Positions 5,219-10,519 of a stretch of 12,808 bases of DNA are shown one piece after another. This stretch comes from Candidatus Atribacteria bacterium (GTDB lineage Bacteria; Atribacterota; JS1; SB-45; 34-128). The first letter of the stretch is position 1. Each line of letters begins with the position of its first letter. The stretch lies in assembly GCA_003451675.1 (NCBI GenBank), contig DMCY01000033.1, forward strand, positions 8,818-21,625, given 5' to 3'. The notes below the pieces were generated by a model. It made no database searches. It was not told the origin of the DNA and saw nothing but the letters and a program-made list of their open reading frames with translations. The position numbers and the translations under genes were made by a program.

Positions 5219-6095
5219 TTGGTTTCTCCTCCCCTTTTTCATATTCCTTCCATTCACAAACTTTATAATATCTTCTATTAACCCATTTTGCAAAATTTCT
5301 TAATTTCTGATTTTTCTTTTGGTTGTTATAAATCATTACAAATGGTTCTACACCATATCTCCTTAATTCTGTAAATCTATAAAAATCTTCTTCAAATGTA
5401 GTATTAAATCCACACAATATATATACCATTATTTTATACGGCTTAATATATTTTATTACAATTTCTAATCCCTCCTTAATATTTTTTTCATTTTTCATTA
5501 AATCCCAAGCAAAACGAATTTGTTTATAATATTTTATTTTTGATAACAAATTCGCATTTTCATCGTTGATTAATCTTAAATCTAATCCTTGATTAAAATC
5601 CATAATCCAACCCTTGCTGATATAATGTTTTAACTTTTCAATATGACTTGGTAATGCAAGGAAGTTATTATCGAGCAAAATTACAATATCTGATTTAGGA
5701 TTTTTAAATTCTTTCACTTCTGCATGTTCCTTGATTTTTCCTTCTTTTTTAGGCACTATACAAAAAGGGCAATTATTAATACAGCCACGAGTGGTAAATC
5801 CTAAAGAATAATCAAGGTTGTAAAGAGAATAATCAGGTATTGTATGTTCTATTTCATCAGATAATTTAATTGTCAAATCTATTCCTGACCCTCCCATAAT
5901 CATATCTGGCCGTAAATAACAATCATTAATAGTTTTTTTGGTAAATATTTTTGAGACATAAATCCGATCATAGGTTTTATACCATAATGGATTATAAAAT
6001 TCCACCAAATCACCTTTTTGTTTATGGTATGATGATAGTTTCATCAGGGCTAAATTATGATATTTTGAATTCAAATCAAATAAACCTATTTTCAT
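5163..6095 (-). CDS. Radical SAM enzyme of a phage-associated family
   Basis: 310 residues from the ATG at 6095 (GGAGAG five bases upstream; the longer frame to 6128 lacks one). The N-terminus, M-K-I-G-L-F-D-L-N-S with N-L-A-L-M-K-L-S-S-Y-H-K, is typical of phage radical SAM proteins with a B12-binding-like front domain. The [4Fe-4S]/SAM motif is T-R-G-C-I-N-N-C-P-F-C with C105, C109 and C112. Downstream G-x-D-L-R and G-F-N-T-T-x-E-E fit the SAM barrel. It should generate a 5'-deoxyadenosyl radical; its substrate is not known, and base or tRNA modification are possibilities. It follows the hairpin at 6116-6149. Confidence 0.88.
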   Translation of the reverse strand: MKIGLFDLNSKYHNLALMKLSSYHKQKGDLVEFYNPLWYKTYDRIYVSKIFTKKTINDCYLRPDMIMGGSGIDLTIKLSDEIEHTIPDYSLYNLDYSLGFTTRGCINNCPFCIVPKKEGKIKEHAEVKEFKNPKSDIVILLDNNFLALPSHIEKLKHYISKGWIMDFNQGLDLRLINDENANLLSKIKYYKQIRFAWDLMKNEKNIKEGLEIVIKYIKPYKIMVYILCGFNTTFEEDFYRFTELRRYGVEPFVMIYNNQKKNQKLRNFAKWVNRRYYKVCEWKEYEKGEEKPNGMENLCQWETLPYYKQG

Positions 6096-6115
6096 CAATT
6101 CTCTCCGCAAAAGTT

Positions 6116-6149
6116 CAAGATGAGGCAAGCTTTCCCTTGCCCCATCTTG
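6116..6149 (-). terminator. Strong hairpin between the recombination genes and radical SAM gene
   Basis: Two 14-base arms (CAAGATGAGGCAAG and its near complement) enclose a six-base loop. The single mismatch is an allowed G-U pair on the minus transcript but an A-C mismatch on the plus transcript, so the hairpin is made for the leftward RNA. It is followed by AACUUUU, a weak U run, so it could be a partial terminator, a 3'-end stabiliser or a processing site. Confidence 0.55.
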
Positions 6150-6166
6150 CTTCTAAACTAAATTCT

Positions 6167-6937
6167 CTACGCACCTTCCTCCTTTTCCACAGCCTGAGCT
6201 CTTTTTTTGTCAGTTCCCCTGGCTTCTCTCTTTGCTCTTTCCCCTTCTATATTTTTCTCTTTATCACCTAACCACCAGCTTATAATTTCGCTGGCATCTG
6301 ATTTAGTTGCTGTTTCCAGTTTTTTACCAAGTCTCAATTTCTCATACTCTGTTAGGAGATGACTATTTAAGATATTATTAGTTATTAATGTTTTTTGTTT
6401 ATCTGTTATTTCATTCTCTTTTTTAGGTAAATTATTTTTATTACTATCATCCTCTTCAATAATTCCTGTATCTTCAATGTCTTGTGTAAATATTTCGCTG
6501 AGACTTGCTACAGTTAGGGCAGCATCAACCTGACTTCTTTTCTTTGCCATTTTCAATATAGTATTATCAATGTTAAATCCAGATTGATTAATAAATTTTT
6601 TCTCTTTGGAATTGCATGACCCTAACCCTTGAGTAATAGTAAAATCTCCTTTTTTAAGTGTGCATCTTACCTGATATTGAAAAAATCCTTCTTTCCAATC
6701 TCTGGTGGAATCTATAATTTCATAAGTAGATTGCAATCCCATTAGCATTAAAATTTTTTCTGCTCCAGGCTTAAACAGAGTAGGCTTAGAAGTGCCAGGA
6801 ATAGTGCCATAATCTTTCCCATCCTGTAAATTTTCCTTAACTAATTTCTGAAATTGACCAATCTTTTGCATTGTGTTTTTAAATGCGGCCATATCGGTCT
6901 GCTCAATAATACTTAAACTATTTACTTCATTTACCAT
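6167..6937 (-). CDS. Probable phage recombination protein (partner of the exonuclease)
   Basis: 256 residues from the ATG at 6937: GGAGG sits seven bases before it, whereas the ATG at 6952 has no site. The core carries L-V-K-E-N-L-Q-D-G-K-D-Y-G-T-I-P-G-T followed by P-T-L-F-K-P-G-A-E-K-I-L, and later N-T-I-L-K-M-A-K-K-R-S-Q-V-D-A-A-L; this arrangement recurs in phage proteins next to RecB-like exonucleases. The C-terminal third is Lys/Glu-rich and likely disordered. By analogy with exonuclease plus annealing protein pairs it may bind single-stranded DNA and promote strand annealing, but it lacks RecT, Erf or Rad52 signatures I can identify, so the role is inferred from position. One base separates it from the exonuclease stop. 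Confidence 0.75.
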   Translation of the reverse strand: MVNEVNSLSIIEQTDMAAFKNTMQKIGQFQKLVKENLQDGKDYGTIPGTSKPTLFKPGAEKILMLMGLQSTYEIIDSTRDWKEGFFQYQVRCTLKKGDFTITQGLGSCNSKEKKFINQSGFNIDNTILKMAKKRSQVDAALTVASLSEIFTQDIEDTGIIEEDDSNKNNLPKKENEITDKQKTLITNNILNSHLLTEYEKLRLGKKLETATKSDASEIISWWLGDKEKNIEGERAKREARGTDKKRAQAVEKEEGA

Positions 6938-6938
6938 T

Positions 6939-7601
6939 TTATTTTCCTCCATTTTTATTTTTAATTAAATTATAAACTTCCGCTAACTTAATAAATATTT
7001 CCGTTTCTCTTTTAAGGTCAGTTAATTCCTTAACCTCAAATCCTTCAGTTTCGTCTCTCCCTATCCGGAGAACTATAAATCTTTCTGGGAATTGATTGTT
7101 TTCAATTAGCAAATTATTATATCCTCCCAGCTGATAAAAATATTCTTCGTAAATACTTTTACCAGTCTTGTAATCTACTAAAGTATATACTCCATCCAGC
7201 ATACAATAATTATCTGGAGTTCCTCCATAGTGATATTTTTCGCTTACCAGAGGGGTCTCCAATAAGACAGGTTTTATTTCATGCCACTTCTCCCAATCTA
7301 AGTATTTCAAGAAGCAAGTTTCTGCTATATCGATTTGCTCTTTGGTATAAAGAGAAGTATCACACTCTACCCCCTTCAGGTGGCACATAATAAAATCATG
7401 TGCTAATGTGCCAATATCAGCCTTATCGTCCCGGCTTTTACGGTAGTCAATACCCTTTGTCCCTAAATCCCAAGCCCAGTGAATTAAGGCTGGCTTTGCC
7501 AGAATATTTAGTATCATTGTTACCGAAGGAACTTTTTCTCCAGAACTATCCTTATAAGCAGGATGAATCTTTATCTTTTTTCCATTTTTTTGAGTTATCA
7601 T
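6939..7601 (-). CDS. PD-(D/E)XK exonuclease, RecB/Cas4-like
   Basis: 220 residues, usual for phage RecB-family exonucleases. Motifs in order: P-S-V-T-M-I-L-N near 25-32, G-T-L-A-H with H68, G-G-T-P-D with D130, the catalytic core V-D-Y-K-T-G-K with D143 and K145, and the Q-L-G-G-Y motif with Q157. These give the complete H...D...DxK...Q order of 5'-3' exonucleases such as lambda Exo and AddB. No Fe-S cysteine set is apparent, so Cas4 proper is unlikely. It would resect double-strand ends for the protein encoded next. AAGGAG seven bases before the start. Confidence 0.9.
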   Translation of the reverse strand: MITQKNGKKIKIHPAYKDSSGEKVPSVTMILNILAKPALIHWAWDLGTKGIDYRKSRDDKADIGTLAHDFIMCHLKGVECDTSLYTKEQIDIAETCFLKYLDWEKWHEIKPVLLETPLVSEKYHYGGTPDNYCMLDGVYTLVDYKTGKSIYEEYFYQLGGYNNLLIENNQFPERFIVLRIGRDETEGFEVKELTDLKRETEIFIKLAEVYNLIKNKNGGK

Positions 7602-7623
7602 TATTTTTCTCCTTTTAATTCTT

Positions 7624-7782
7624 TCATATTAATTCTTCCCAATCATCACAAGTGTCAAACCAATCTACAGGTGTTGGATTTTTAGGGTCTTGCCAACATT
7701 GTCCCCACTGAGGTTCATACCATTTGCAATCTACACAATATTTATCCTCTGTATCCACCGGGTCTACATTGATTTTTACCAT
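7624..7782 (-). CDS. Small Cys/Trp-rich protein, probable zinc binder
   Basis: 52 residues, with AAAGGAGGT about eight bases before the ATG at 7782. The pattern Y-C-V-D-C-K-W-Y, then C nine residues on, then V-D-W-F-D-T-C-D-D-W gives four cysteines arranged C-x2-C-x8-C-x15-C, consistent with one zinc or iron-sulfur site. Similar C-x-x-C-x-W...C...V-D...C-x-x-W proteins occur in phages, without known function. The short length and clear ribosome site make it real; it ends 23 bases before the exonuclease start and is transcribed with it. Confidence 0.75.
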   Translation of the reverse strand: MVKINVDPVDTEDKYCVDCKWYEPQWGQCWQDPKNPTPVDWFDTCDDWEELI

Positions 7783-7875
7783 TTGATTTTACCTCCTTTC
7801 TTAGTATTTTTTGACTGAATTTACTCTTATTAATACATTTATCCCTTAATTTTTTTTGACCTTCAAATTGTCCCG
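7783..7875 (-). promoter_or_regulatory. AT-rich gap with a weak promoter-like pair
   Basis: This 93-base gap codes for nothing. On the minus strand TTGAAG is followed after 17 bases by GATAAA (each four of six consensus bases), which could give an internal start for the 52-residue protein and recombination genes. The support is slight. Confidence 0.25.
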
Positions 7876-8280
7876 TTAGTTTGAACTTTTTTTTGAAATT
7901 TCCCCACAAGTTTGCATGTTTTTTTTCATTCGATTAGCCCGTGAAATTTTTGTTTGTGTCGAAAGAATCGGATGAATTTTTAGCCACCTCATCAATTGAT
8001 TTTTCTCTTCTTTATCGGGGTCGAGACCTACCATACCTCCCGTAACAACCATGTCTCTGTTGAGCATATCAAAAGTAAAATATTTATTTATATCTTTTGT
8101 TTTCTTGACAATCTTCTTCTGGGTCTTTACAAATTGTGGTTTATGTTGAGAACAAATTTCTTCATCGGGATACCAAATATATTTTTGTTTGTTGTCTCCT
8201 AAGGGACAAATAGGCGCAGAACAAGTATCCCATTTCGGACAATCTTCTGGTTTTGTGATTTCTTTCACCTCGTCTACCAT
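7876..8280 (-). CDS. Cys-rich phage protein, function unknown
   Basis: 134 residues. The front carries C-P-K-W-D-T-C-S-A-P-I-C-P-L-G and, after W-Y-P-D-E-E, a fourth C: C-x5-C-x4-C-x17-C. This E-x-C-P-x-[WY]-x-x-C-x-x-x-x-C-P-L signature with W-x-x-[DE]-E-x-I-C recurs in small phage proteins and suggests a metal site. The middle (Y-F-T-F-D-M-L-N-R-D, G-L-D-P-D-K-E-E-K) is followed by a basic tail. The start overlaps the end of the 45-residue membrane peptide (ATGGTAG), giving coupling; GGGGGG at about 12 bases upstream is a distant ribosome site. The role is unknown. Confidence 0.78.
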   Translation of the reverse strand: MVDEVKEITKPEDCPKWDTCSAPICPLGDNKQKYIWYPDEEICSQHKPQFVKTQKKIVKKTKDINKYFTFDMLNRDMVVTGGMVGLDPDKEEKNQLMRWLKIHPILSTQTKISRANRMKKNMQTCGEISKKSSN

Positions 8281-8411
8281 CTTTGTTTGCTACCCCCCAT
8301 AAAGAATATTTTTTCTACTATAAAAAATATTGTCTCAAATACTTTCCATCTGGGAAACAAAATATAGAGTAATATCACTGACACAATAGTAAAGTAACTT
8401 ACCTTTAACAT
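8274..8411 (-). CDS. Small single-span membrane peptide
   Basis: 45 residues from the ATG at 8411 with GGGGGT four bases upstream. The sequence begins M-L-K-V-S-Y-F-T-I-V-S-V-I-L-L-Y-I-L-F-P, one clear membrane span, then a basic-aromatic turn and a second hydrophobic patch (I-F-F-I-V-E-K-I-F-F). It lies 9 bases after the ribbon-helix-helix gene and overlaps the next gene by seven bases. It could be an early host-takeover or superinfection-exclusion peptide, but nothing specific shows this. Confidence 0.6.
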   Translation of the reverse strand: MLKVSYFTIVSVILLYILFPRWKVFETIFFIVEKIFFMGGSKQRW

Positions 8412-8420
8412 TTTTACCCC

Positions 8421-8573
8421 CTATTCTTTTAAAGTTTTTTCTAACTGATCCGCAACTTCATCAATCACCTGAAGCATAGTTTTTTCTTGCTCCAGAGCAT
8501 ACCGCTTAATCTTTTTCCAAGATTGCTTAGTAATCTTAACACACTTGAAATCCTCATTATTCATGGTTCTCAT
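8421..8573 (-). CDS. Ribbon-helix-helix DNA-binding protein
   Basis: 50 residues, the size of Arc/MetJ/CopG-type repressors. Residues 9-15 (F-K-C-V-K-I-T) form the beta strand with alternating side chains, followed by a helix (S-W-K-K-I-K-R-Y-A-L-E-Q), a K-T-M turn and a second helix (L-Q-V-I-D-E-V-A-D-Q-L-E). This is the classic fold in which dimers place a beta ribbon in the major groove. AAGGGAGG is about nine bases from the start. It is the first gene behind a near-consensus promoter, so it likely represses that promoter itself. No toxin gene neighbour of a known family is seen, so an antitoxin role is less likely. Confidence 0.75.
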   Translation of the reverse strand: MRTMNNEDFKCVKITKQSWKKIKRYALEQEKTMLQVIDEVADQLEKTLKE

Positions 8574-8620
8574 GGCTTTTACCTCCCTTCTGATTATTTT
8601 TTTCTACTAATGCTATTATC

Positions 8621-8648
8621 AGTATAAACCTTTTTTTCTATTTGTCAA
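8621..8648 (-). promoter_or_regulatory. Strong sigma-70-type promoter for the leftward early operon
   Basis: On the minus strand TTGACA (plus 8643-8648) and TATACT (plus 8621-8626) are 16 bases apart. The start would fall near 8614, about 40 bases before the ribbon-helix-helix gene. It is among the best consensus promoters in the window and probably drives genes down to about 6.2 kb. Confidence 0.75.
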
Positions 8649-8660
8649 TACTTTTTTTTC

Positions 8661-8781
8661 TCAACTTGAAAAATATTTTTTTGAGGGGAGGGGCAGGGGC
8701 AAAACCCGTAATGGGAAAAATCCCCTGCCTTAGGAGGTAGAAAACTGGATATTGACGGCTTCCAGTAGCCGGGGAGAATTC
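8661..8781. other. Non-coding GC-rich structured island
   Basis: About 120 bases without a credible gene. Plus 8661-8686 is an AT palindrome (AAAAATATTTTT flanked by CTCAA/TTGAG). From 8692 GGCAGGGG pairs with CCCCTGCC ending at 8729, with an inner CCC/GGG pair; 8744-8764 holds CTGGA/TCCAG and AGCC/GGCT alternatives. The island is far richer in G and C than its surroundings. It lies between the start-less frame and the early promoter. No U run follows on either strand, so it is not a standard terminator; a structured RNA, a transposon end or an origin-like element are candidates. Confidence 0.5.
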
Positions 8782-9126
8782 TTACATGAAAATTTTATAC
8801 TCAGGTTCTGGAAATTGCTCCTTCAATTTCTTTTCAATATCTAATTCCCTTCTTAAATCAATCAATTTTGTAAACATATCCAATCTAACTGACTCTAAAT
8901 ATTTTTTGTATCGTTTTTGGTCTATATATTGCTTGTATTTAGTGTGATAATCTTCATCATATAAACCAATAGTTTTGAATATCTTTGTCCAAAATGGTTC
9001 TACAAAAGTTTTCTCATACCATCTTATTACTCTTTGGCTTTGTCCAAATGAACAAAAATATCCACTTTGTTGAAAAAACCAACAAATATCTCTATCAATC
9101 CACCGGCAACATTTAGGAACAATTCT
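8782..9126 (-). CDS. Start-less open frame, possible -1 frameshift extension of the holin-like gene
   Basis: A minus frame stays open for 114 codons between a stop at 9127-9129 and its own stop at 8782-8784. The part beyond the holin-like gene is protein-like, with W-Y-E-K-T-F-V-E-P-F-W-T-K-I-F, Y-H-T-K-Y-K-Q-Y-I and helical L-R-R-E-L-D-I-E-K-K-L-K-E-Q-F. No ATG, GTG or TTG with a ribosome site opens it. It is in the -1 frame relative to the 92-residue gene, which carries T TTT TTC in the correct phase at 9078-9072. A shift there would give a 174-residue protein. Alternatives are a lost T in a homopolymer, a decayed gene or a rare start codon. Confidence 0.4.
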   Translation of the reverse strand, partial: RIVPKCCRWIDRDICWFFQQSGYFCSFGQSQRVIRWYEKTFVEPFWTKIFKTIGLYDEDYHTKYKQYIDQKRYKKYLESVRLDMFTKLIDLRRELDIEKKLKEQFPEPEYKIFM

Positions 9127-9305
9127 TTACTAAATGGGAATTTGAACCAGTGTTCTTCGATAAGGTCAAAAATAAATGATAGAGCATCTAATACTGCTTG
9201 CTTCTTTTCAGGACCATATCCTGGAACTTCAAAAACCTCAACAAGCACTTTCACAAGTGATACCAATATAGTAATTGCTTCAATTATCTTTTTTACAGCT
9301 GTCAT
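9027..9305 (-). CDS. Holin-like small membrane-associated phage protein
   Basis: 92 residues with an excellent AAAGGAGG site. A hydrophobic N-terminal helix (I-I-E-A-I-T-I-L-V-S-L-V-K-V-L-V-E-V-F) is followed by V-P-G-Y-G-P-E-K-K-Q-A-V-L-D-A-L, a middle helix, and a second hydrophobic segment (L-N-V-A-G-G-L-I-E-I-F-V-G-F-F). Two amphipathic or membrane-spanning helices joined by a G-x-E-K-K loop fit a small holin of the LL-H-like kind or a related phage protein; I am not certain of the family. It would let the endolysin reach the cell wall, though it is more than 2 kb from the endolysin gene. The end overlaps the -1 frame described separately. Confidence 0.6.
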   Translation of the reverse strand: MTAVKKIIEAITILVSLVKVLVEVFEVPGYGPEKKQAVLDALSFIFDLIEEHWFKFPFSKELFLNVAGGLIEIFVGFFNKVDIFVHLDKAKE

Positions 9306-9431
9306 ATTTACACCTCCTTTCCGTTCAGTGTGTTTTTTCGCATTCTTCAGAAATACTTCAGAATATTAGATTTAACCTAATATATGGTTCACACTTAATT
9401 GGAGTATCTCCAATTATTATATCATTTTCTA

Positions 9432-9469
9432 ATACACCATAGTTAGCAAAATTGTTAACTTTGGTGTAT
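9432..9469. repeat. 38-bp inverted repeat
   Basis: Arms of 16 bases (ATACACCATAGTTAGC and GTTAACTTTGGTGTAT) match at 14 positions around a six-base centre AAAATT. No U run follows on either strand. It could be a protein-binding site, a recombination-type site or a transcript hairpin. Confidence 0.65.
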
Positions 9470-9587
9470 ATCAATGTTCACCTGATTACTATAGTTCACT
9501 GATTATTTAACATTAAATTTTAAATCTGTCGGATAAATTATATACACTTATCGATAAATGTTTAGAAATTATGCGTAGTCCATTCCT

Positions 9588-9601
9588 ACTACAATTGTAG
9601 T
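9588..9601. promoter_or_regulatory. 14-bp perfect palindrome overlapping a -10 box (operator candidate)
   Basis: ACTACAATTGTAGT reads the same on both strands and includes the TACAAT -10 box of the leftward promoter. A dimeric regulator bound here would block RNA polymerase. Confidence 0.5.
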
Positions 9602-9621
9602 CAATTTAATATTTTAGTCAA
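9594..9621 (-). promoter_or_regulatory. Leftward promoter upstream of the holin-like gene
   Basis: Minus strand TTGACT (plus 9616-9621), 16 bases, TACAAT (plus 9594-9599); five of six consensus bases in each box. The start near 9587 leaves a leader of about 280 bases rich in hairpins before the holin-like gene. Confidence 0.5.
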
Positions 9622-9628
9622 TCGTCTA

Positions 9629-9937
9629 TTATTTTAGCTGTTCCCGATATAGAATAACGCAAAGTAAAGAATAGACCGCTAAATCAATTAGGGTGTCTTC
9701 TACGCTTTCATCCCTAACTTCATACTTTTCTTTTTTAGCGAAAGAACATAAACGGGAAAACTTATCCCCCATTCTTACTAAACAACCTTTCCAGGCAGGT
9801 ATACCCATACTTTCACTCATTCTAAAATTAGCTAAAGGGTCATTACCAGGGTTGTAATCTCTATTTTTAGAGGAATGTATTTCGCCCATTCTTTCTAATA
9901 ATTTATAGAATTCTGGGTGTCCAGCTTTTGTGTCCAT
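9629..9937 (-). CDS. DUF1599 / Nmad1 MazG-like protein
   Basis: 102 residues. The order of motifs fits the DUF1599 family, also named nucleotide modification associated domain 1: K-N-R-D-Y, N-D-P-L-A-N-F, R-M-G-D-K-F-S-R-L with R55, D58 and K59, and E-S-V-E-D-T-L-I-D-L-A-V-Y near the end. The family belongs with the all-alpha MazG-like NTP pyrophosphohydrolases, and in phages it may cleanse or steer nucleotide pools, including those for altered bases. A perfect AAAGGAGG precedes the start. The upstream gap holds no clear gene. Family assignment is firm; substrate is unknown. Confidence 0.85.
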   Translation of the reverse strand: MDTKAGHPEFYKLLERMGEIHSSKNRDYNPGNDPLANFRMSESMGIPAWKGCLVRMGDKFSRLCSFAKKEKYEVRDESVEDTLIDLAVYSLLCVILYREQLK

Positions 9938-10080
9938 TTTTGCCTCCTTTTTGACAATACAATTTTTTATATTTCAAGTTCTTTACGGCCTTGCCCACCC
10001 CTACCGTATCAGCCTCTCTGGCTACCCTATTATATAGCACAAAGCCATATAATCACTGACATCTTATTAATTCTAATACT
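9938..10080. other. Intergenic stretch with two small hairpins
   Basis: 143 bases. On the minus strand AGCC-AGAGA-GGCT (plus 10012-10024 region) and TACGG...CCGTA (plus about 9983-10008) form two short hairpins in a patch richer in G and C than its flanks, upstream of the DUF1599 ribosome site. ATTATAT/ATATAAT arms flank 10029-10055. A frame of about 45 codons crosses it but has no start with a ribosome site. No known RNA class recognised. Confidence 0.3.
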
Positions 10081-10458
10081 TTACAATCTTGGATAATTTT
10101 GGTAAATCACTACTGCTTTTCTAATTTCTGGTATTTGAGTTATGTCTTTCAGTTTATCCCCAAAAAATATTAATGCTTTTAATTCCCCTTCTTTTACAAT
10201 CTTGAAGGCCGCAACCTCTCGATTCATCATGTTTTGTTTGCTAACATTAAAACTTTCTGTTTCTATTATATCGCAATCAAATGGAAATACAATATCAAAA
10301 TAATGTTGAACAAATTTGTCATAGACCTTACCAGCATTACTTTGGTAAGGCGCATCATTCCAATCATCGCCCCACTGTTCGCCGTTTTCCCCAAGATACA
10401 ATCTAACCAAATTACCCTTTCTTTCAAAATCAATCACTTCTAAATTATCATTTATCAT
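10081..10458 (-). CDS. Conserved phage protein, function unknown
   Basis: 125 residues from the ATG at 10458, which has AAAGGAGG seven bases upstream; a longer frame (to 10599) lies inside the phosphoesterase gene and lacks a ribosome site. Residues 22-49 hold L-G-E-N-G-E-Q-W-G-D-D-W-N-D-A-P-Y and S-N-A-G-K-V-Y-D-K-F-V, a signature I have seen in phage proteins of unknown role; the acidic W-G-D-D-W-N-D could bind metal. The rest is strand-rich (F-D-I-V-F-P-F, A-L-I-F-F-G-D-K) with an A-V-V-I-Y-Q end. An inverted repeat at 10473-10496 stands just before the ribosome site. Confidence 0.78.
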   Translation of the reverse strand: MINDNLEVIDFERKGNLVRLYLGENGEQWGDDWNDAPYQSNAGKVYDKFVQHYFDIVFPFDCDIIETESFNVSKQNMMNREVAAFKIVKEGELKALIFFGDKLKDITQIPEIRKAVVIYQNYPRL

Positions 10459-10472
10459 TTTTACCTCCTTTT

Positions 10473-10496
10473 TAGTTTCAGCAATCTCTGAAACTA
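10473..10496. repeat. Perfect inverted repeat before the 125-residue gene
   Basis: TAGTTTCAG and CTGAAACTA (nine-base perfect arms) flank CAATCT. It lies four bases upstream of the AAAGGAGG site on the transcript. No U run follows, so it is an operator or a translational hairpin rather than a terminator. A further GAAAC at 10508-10512 repeats part of the arm. Confidence 0.5.
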
Positions 10497-10519
10497 TATA
10501 AAATAATGAAACAGTATAT

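Larger units (their letters stand above)
9306..9615. promoter_or_regulatory. Intergenic control region rich in inverted and direct repeats
   Basis: About 310 bases without a gene, very AT-rich. It holds hairpins at 9363-9383 (ATATTAG/CTAATAT), 9396-9416 (TAATTGGAG/CTCCAATTA) and 9432-9469, the repeat GTTCAC(C)TGATTA at 9476-9488 and 9494-9505, the palindrome TTATCGATAA at 9548-9557 and a 14-base palindrome at 9588-9601. In the leftward RNA from the promoter at 9594-9621 it forms a long leader of the holin-like gene. Confidence 0.55.

Noticed and set aside
5219..5293. N-terminal extension of the 49-residue protein
   Set aside because: The extra codons overlap the radical SAM coding frame and have no ribosome site, whereas the ATG at 5218 has AGGAG at good spacing.
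8661..8781. Retron or diversity-generating element RNA
   Set aside because: No reverse transcriptase gene and no paired variable and template repeats are present in the window.
9432..9469. dif-like or integrase attachment site
   Set aside because: The arms do not match known Xer site consensus, and no integrase or resolvase gene is seen; kept only as an inverted repeat.
9940..10065. Open frame of about 45 codons upstream of DUF1599
   Set aside because: It has only a GTG without ribosome site as a start, overlaps the DUF1599 start, and shows no recognisable motif.
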